Shown in pieces: positions 6,383-10,164 of a stretch of 10,164 nt of DNA. A model generated the notes under the pieces. It searched no databases and was not told the origin of the DNA. It worked only from the letters and a program-made list of their open reading frames with translations. This DNA is from Pseudomonadota bacterium (lineage in GTDB: Bacteria > Pseudomonadota > Alphaproteobacteria > Micropepsales > Micropepsaceae). The DNA lies in assembly GCA_025360685.1 (NCBI GenBank), contig JANYBR010000527.1, positions 1 through 10,164 of the forward strand, written 5' to 3'. Each line of letters begins with the position of its first letter. The stretch's first letter is position 1. A program made the translations under genes and the position numbers.

Positions 6383-7573
6383 ATGGCCTATGTCGAAAAC
6401 CGCGTCGTCCACGATGCCGACTCGCATCTGATGGAGTTGCCGGACAGTCTGGACGCCTATTTCGATCCCAAGTTTCGCGCCGCCTATGACGCGCTCCCGA
6501 AATTGCAGAAGAACCCGCGCGACGCTGGTTGGGTGAAGAAAGCGAGGGCTCAGCACGACGATCCCGATTTTCGTTCCGGCTCGGACACCAATGTACTTTT
6601 GCGCAAAAACTATGAAGCGCATGGTTCGTTCCGCCGCGACGACCGGCCCCGCACGCTCGACAATCTCGGCTTCGCAAGTCAGTTGATCTTCACAACCTGG
6701 TGCCTCGGCAATTTCGGACTCGACGAGAGCGGACCAGTCGAACTCGCATATGCCGCTGCCGAGGCGCACAACCGCATGATGGTCGACTTCTGTTCCGTCG
6801 ATCGGCGCTTCCTCGGCACAGGTTACGTACCGCTGGTGGATTTCGACCTGGCCAAGAAGGCAGCACGCGAAGCCATTGATCTGGGCTGCAAGGCGCTTCT
6901 CGTCGCGTCCAAGCCACCCAGGGGGCACGCACAAAGCCACATCGCGCATGATCCGATCTGGGCGATGGCGCAGGAGGCAGGACTTCCCGTCGTGTTCCAT
7001 GTCGGCGGCGAGGAAAAACTGAAGGCAGACTATTTCGAGAACGGCCTGCCGCGGGTGAAGGACTTTCACGGCGGTGAAGAGAATTTCACTTCCGTCAGCT
7101 ACATGCCGATTCCGCACTCCGTGGAGCTGACTCTGGCCGCGATGATCTTCGATGGCGTGCTTGACCGCTTCCCGAAGCTGAAATTCGGCGCGATTGAACT
7201 CGGTGCATCCTGGGTGCCGGGCTGGATGCGCAACATGGACTCGGCCGCTTTGGCGTTCGTGAAGAACGAAGAACGTCTGCAAAGGCTTTCCTTGAAGCCG
7301 TCGGAGTTCGTGCGCCGTCAAGTCCGCGTGACGCCTTATCCGCACGAGGACGCGGGCTGGATCATCCGCAATAGCGGCGACGAGGTCTGCTTGTTCTCAT
7401 CGGACTTCCCGCATGTCGAAGGCGGCCGCAACCCTCTCAAGCGCTTTGGCGAGTCACTGCAAGGTTGTACGCAGCAACAGATCGATCGGTTTTACTGCGA
7501 CAACTTTGTCGACCTGATGGGTGAGGGACTGGCGAAAGATTTACGTCGTCCAAAAAACCTCGCTGCCGCCTAG
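6383..7573 (+). CDS. Amidohydrolase-2 family metal-dependent hydrolase (ACMSD-like TIM barrel)
   Basis: 396 residues from the ATG at 6383, which has GGGGAG at 6370-6375 as ribosome-binding site. An upstream in-frame ATG at 6314 lies inside the preceding gene and is less likely. Family members hydrolyse or decarboxylate small acids in a mononuclear metal centre, often in aromatic or other catabolic routes. Visible metal and catalytic residues are Asp11-x-Asp13-x-His15 in HDADSHLME, His206 in LPVVFHVGG, Glu272 in FGAIELGASW, and Asp341 with His344 in FSSDFPHVEGG. All are intact. This AspxAspxHis variant of the usual HxH is common in the subfamily that sits with acyl-CoA genes. No signal peptide, so it is cytoplasmic. 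It follows the HMGS-DUF35 gene by 34 bp. The substrate is unknown. It could be a hydrolase of a cyclic or diketo intermediate, or a decarboxylase. Confidence 0.9.
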   Translation: MAYVENRVVHDADSHLMELPDSLDAYFDPKFRAAYDALPKLQKNPRDAGWVKKARAQHDDPDFRSGSDTNVLLRKNYEAHGSFRRDDRPRTLDNLGFASQLIFTTWCLGNFGLDESGPVELAYAAAEAHNRMMVDFCSVDRRFLGTGYVPLVDFDLAKKAAREAIDLGCKALLVASKPPRGHAQSHIAHDPIWAMAQEAGLPVVFHVGGEEKLKADYFENGLPRVKDFHGGEENFTSVSYMPIPHSVELTLAAMIFDGVLDRFPKLKFGAIELGASWVPGWMRNMDSAALAFVKNEERLQRLSLKPSEFVRRQVRVTPYPHEDAGWIIRNSGDEVCLFSSDFPHVEGGRNPLKRFGESLQGCTQQQIDRFYCDNFVDLMGEGLAKDLRRPKNLAAA

Positions 7574-7599
7574 CATCTATTAATCGGGTTTTCCTCATC

Positions 7600-7636
7600 G
7601 CACACTCGCGCTCGTTCGGGAGTGGTGCGCGTGTGC
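7600..7636. other. Hairpin after the amidohydrolase gene
   Basis: GCACAC and GCGC (7600-7605, 7608-7611) pair with GCGC and GTGTGC (7627-7636), with a TC bulge and a 15-base loop. No T-run follows, so Rho-independent termination is doubtful. It lies in the 129-bp gap between the amidohydrolase and the Wzi-like gene and could mark the end of the first transcript. Confidence 0.3.
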
Positions 7637-7665
7637 ATGCGCTGCGCTCCATGCAAATCTGCGCA

Positions 7666-7675
7666 TACAATTGTA
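7666..7675. promoter_or_regulatory. Perfect palindrome with a -10-like box before the Wzi-like gene
   Basis: TACAATTGTA is a 10-bp perfect palindrome centred about 32 bp before the ATG. Its left half, TACAAT, resembles a -10 box. No matching -35 is seen, so this is only a weak candidate promoter or operator. Confidence 0.25.
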
Positions 7676-7702
7676 CGAACGGCGCACAACAAAGAGTAGG
7701 CA

Positions 7703-9166
7703 ATGACAGCTTTCCGCCGGCTGGCGCAATTTTGTGGGCTGGTCGGCGTGTTGGCGGCATCATCTGCCAGTGCGTCTCCCTGGGCAGAAGTCGGAGACGC
7801 CCAATTGCGCTCCGACATCGAAATCCTTGCTGCCGCCGGCTCGATTGACGATGTGACGACGCAATGGCCACTGCCCTGGGCAAGCATCGTCTCCCGCTTG
7901 GGTGATCCCGCGTCCCTCTCGCATCGACCGCAGTTCGTTCAAGAAGCCGCAAGGCGCGTTCTGCAGGCGGCGCAACTGCAGATGCGGTTCGGCGAGTTGA
8001 ATGCGAGCGCGACGGTCGATGGCACGAACAGTCCGAGCGTCGTGCGCGGTTTCGACAGTCTTGGGCGCGAGGTCGCGCAAAGTCAGGTGTCGGCTGAATA
8101 TGTAGGTGACTCCACCGCGATCCGAATTTCGATCGGCGGAGAGATTCACGATCATTCGGGTCGCACGGCCATTGTCCCCGACGGAAGCTACATTGCACAG
8201 AAACTGGGTGGCGCCATCGTCTATGCAGGCTATCTTACCCATTGGTGGGGACCAGGATGGGTTTCCGCCCTGTCGCTCTCGAACAATGCGCGGCCGTTTC
8301 CGCAAATAGGCATCGAGCGCGGTGAAACCACCGCCTTCAACAGCCCGTGGCTATCGTGGCTCGGTCCCTGGCAGGCTGAGTTTTTTGTAGGGCTGCTGGA
8401 CGACAGCCGCGTCGCGACGAACACGATCTATAACGGGCTCAGGGTCACGTTCAATCCGCTGCCCGGGCTGGAGATCGGACTGGCGCGCACGGAAGAATTG
8501 TGCGGCAAGGGGCACTCTTGCGTGCCCTTCAAATACTATTTCGAGTTTGCGAACGATCCCTCGCACATCAATCATACCAACGATGAGGGACTCATCGACG
8601 TCCGGTATAGCTCCTTCGTCTTCGGCGCTCCGTTCGAAGGCTACACGCAGTTGATGAACGAGGACTCAAGCCCCATAACCCACTCGGCCACCAGCCACCT
8701 GTTCGGCGCCAGTCTGTGGATTCCGATAAATCGCAATGCGCTGCGGCTGACGACGGAATACACCGACGCAGTTCCGACGATCAACATCTTCAGCTTTGGC
8801 AACGTGCTCCATGGCGCCGCCTACAACAACTTCCAGTATGCCGACGGAATGCGATATCGCGGCTGCACCTTGGGTTTCAGTCTCGACAGCGATTCGACTC
8901 TGCTCAGCATTCAGGCGAGCTTTCAGGACTCGGACAATTGGTCGTATGAGTTCAGCCTTCATCATGCGGCCATTTCCAATCCGCAAAATTTGGCCGGCAA
9001 TGTGGTGACCACCGCGCCTGTCCACATCAACATGGCGGAGGCTCGGCTTGGGTTTCCGCTCCGGAACATGCATTTCGACCTGGCGACCCGGGTGCAGGAC
9101 GACCAACCGCGGCCGGCCCACGGCTATCAAGCATCGGTCGAGGCCATGATTTCGTACCGGCTTTAG
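7703..9166 (+). CDS. Wzi-like capsule assembly outer-membrane protein
   Basis: 487 residues with a clear signal peptide: RR at 5-6, a hydrophobic core at 7-19 and likely cleavage after ASA at 24. The mature start (PWAEVGDAQLRSDIEILA) and WPLPWA (55-60) match the N-terminus of the Cap_assembly_Wzi family. The hallmark segment YLTHWWGPGW (177-186), followed by SNNARPFPQIGIER (193-206) and GPWQAEFFVGLLDDSR (221-236), is well conserved. The rest is rich in alternating beta strands, as expected for the 18-stranded outer-membrane barrel. Wzi of E. coli K30 binds capsule at the cell surface. Other members may act in exopolysaccharide attachment or export. Neither neighbouring plus-strand gene is a polysaccharide gene. 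The nearest one is the WecA-like transferase about 3.8 kb upstream on the other strand. The ATG at 7703 has only a weak Shine-Dalgarno (GAGTAGG very close). Confidence 0.88.
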   Translation: MTAFRRLAQFCGLVGVLAASSASASPWAEVGDAQLRSDIEILAAAGSIDDVTTQWPLPWASIVSRLGDPASLSHRPQFVQEAARRVLQAAQLQMRFGELNASATVDGTNSPSVVRGFDSLGREVAQSQVSAEYVGDSTAIRISIGGEIHDHSGRTAIVPDGSYIAQKLGGAIVYAGYLTHWWGPGWVSALSLSNNARPFPQIGIERGETTAFNSPWLSWLGPWQAEFFVGLLDDSRVATNTIYNGLRVTFNPLPGLEIGLARTEELCGKGHSCVPFKYYFEFANDPSHINHTNDEGLIDVRYSSFVFGAPFEGYTQLMNEDSSPITHSATSHLFGASLWIPINRNALRLTTEYTDAVPTINIFSFGNVLHGAAYNNFQYADGMRYRGCTLGFSLDSDSTLLSIQASFQDSDNWSYEFSLHHAAISNPQNLAGNVVTTAPVHINMAEARLGFPLRNMHFDLATRVQDDQPRPAHGYQASVEAMISYRL

Positions 9167-9312
9167 TGCAGCCCTGATCCAAAAGGCGCCAAACATCGTT
9201 ATAGTGGCGCGGTTCGTCGCGGCCCCGGATTTGGGGTGCGAGGTCAAAGACAATATGGTTTGAATTGGCGGCCTCGGCTTCGCAGGGGCCACCCAGGAAG
9301 GAAAACGAAGTC

Positions 9313-10164
9313 ATGGCAACCGGCATCAAGGACAAGGTCGCGATTCTGGGCATGGGCTGCTCCAAGTTCGGCGAGCGCTGGGAATCGGGCGCCGAAGAAC
9401 TGATGGTCGAGGCCTATCTCGAGGCGCTGCAGGATGCGGGTGTCGAAACCAACCAGATCCAGGCGGCGTGGTTCGGCACCGCGATCGAGGAGCAGCATGT
9501 GGGCAAGGGCGGCACGCCGCTGTCAGTTGCCCTGCGCCTTCCCAATATTCCTGTGACCCGGGTCGAAAATTTCTGCGCGTCCGGTTCGGAGGCGTTCCGC
9601 GGCGCGGTCTATGCCGTCGCGGCCGGAGCTTGCGACATCGCGTTGGCACTCGGCGTCGAAAAGCTGAAGGACACCGGCTATGGCGGCCTGCCGCAGCGCG
9701 AAGGCGCCAGCCTCGCGCCGCTCTGGGCAGCCAACGGTTCGGCGCCTGGCAACTTCGCGCAGCTAGCGTCCGCCTACCGCGCCAAGCACGGTGTTTCAAA
9801 GGAAGACCTCAAGCGCGCGATTGCGCACGTCTCGGTCAAAAGCCATGCCAACGGCGCCAAGAATCCAAAGGCCCATCTGCAGAAGCCGATCACCGAGGAA
9901 CAATGCCTCAACGCACCGATGATCGCCGAGCCGCTCGGTCTCTTTGACTGTTGCGGCGTGTCGGATGGCGCCGCCTGCGCCATCGTCACTACGCCGGAAA
10001 TCGCCCGCGCCATGGGAAAGAAGAATGCGATCACGGTGAAGGCGCTGCAGCTGTCCCTGTCGAACGGGCTGGAGAGCCAGCACAATTCCTGGGACGGCAG
10101 TTACTTCCATACCGCGCGCATTGCGTCCAAGCGTGCCTATGACGAAGCTGGCATTCGCGATCCG
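9313..10164 (+). CDS. Thiolase / SCP-x-like acetyl-CoA acetyltransferase (3' end missing)
   Basis: The ATG at 9313 follows AGGAAGGA (9295-9302) at ten bases. The frame stays open for 284 codons to the window edge, so the C-terminal third is not visible. The N-terminus VAILGMGCSKFGERW and the acylation loop VENFCASGSEAFRGA with nucleophile Cys88 are typical of the SCP2/SCP-x thiolase group, not the degradative FadA type. NAPMIAEPLGLFDCCGVSDGAACAIV (around 205-230) is the conserved N-terminal/C-terminal domain junction. The second catalytic Cys and His lie beyond the window. Such thiolases cleave or form beta-ketoacyl-CoA and often work with a DUF35 protein, which fits the fused protein at 4891. 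It starts 146 bp after the Wzi-like gene, so it probably has its own promoter. TATAGT at 9200-9205 is a possible -10. Confidence 0.93.
   Translation, partial: MATGIKDKVAILGMGCSKFGERWESGAEELMVEAYLEALQDAGVETNQIQAAWFGTAIEEQHVGKGGTPLSVALRLPNIPVTRVENFCASGSEAFRGAVYAVAAGACDIALALGVEKLKDTGYGGLPQREGASLAPLWAANGSAPGNFAQLASAYRAKHGVSKEDLKRAIAHVSVKSHANGAKNPKAHLQKPITEEQCLNAPMIAEPLGLFDCCGVSDGAACAIVTTPEIARAMGKKNAITVKALQLSLSNGLESQHNSWDGSYFHTARIASKRAYDEAGIRDP

Noticed and set aside
6359..7345. 328-codon open frame on the minus strand opposite the amidohydrolase
   Set aside because: It is the complement of a clearly conserved enzyme gene in GC-rich DNA, and its translation resembles no protein family.
7600..7636. 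Intrinsic terminator after the amidohydrolase
   Set aside because: The stem has a bulge and a long loop and lacks a T-run, so it is listed only as a hairpin.

Overview
The window looks like chromosomal DNA of a GC-rich alphaproteobacterium, most likely from the Hyphomicrobiales (Bradyrhizobium/Xanthobacteraceae-like). The basis is the codon usage, the type of IS5-family element, and the mix of queuosine genes with acyl-CoA-type accessory genes. This assignment is inference, because no rRNA or other taxonomic marker is present.

Left part (1-2815). Bases 1-385 hold no convincing gene but contain a perfect 58-bp inverted repeat (1-58 / 185-242). Then, all on the minus strand, come a tRNA-Lys(TTT) with its own well-formed promoter, and the queA-tgt pair. 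queA and tgt overlap by four bases and carry out two steps of tRNA queuosine synthesis.

Middle (2816-4890). A minus-strand membrane sugar-phosphate transferase of the WecA/MraY superfamily (glycosyltransferase family 4) is separated from the plus-strand genes by a divergent intergenic region. An 824-bp IS5-family element (IS427-like) with 15-bp terminal repeats has inserted there at a TA. Its transposase needs a -1 frameshift at a run of six G and has an extra in-frame stop just after the catalytic Glu, so it is probably decaying. The insertion falls inside the second of two similar palindromes, which may be a split operator.

Right part (4891-10164), all plus strand. The order is a fused HMG-CoA-synthase-like/DUF35 (Zn-ribbon plus OB-fold) protein, an amidohydrolase-2 family metal hydrolase 34 bp later, a Wzi-like outer-membrane beta-barrel protein, and a thiolase/SCP-x-like enzyme cut by the window end. 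The thiolase and the HMGS-DUF35 fusion recall the thiolase/HMGS/DUF35 complexes known from archaea and the SCP2-thiolase/DUF35 partners of steroid and aromatic catabolism. In the fused protein the positions expected for the catalytic Glu, Cys and His are all occupied by other residues, with Gln in place of Cys. It is therefore unlikely to be an ordinary HMG-CoA synthase. The substrate cannot be read from the sequence.

No CRISPR array, prophage gene or plasmid origin was seen. The most interesting items are the catalytically altered HMGS-DUF35 fusion in a thiolase/amidohydrolase cluster, the IS-split tandem palindrome, and the long inverted repeat downstream of the tRNA 3' end.
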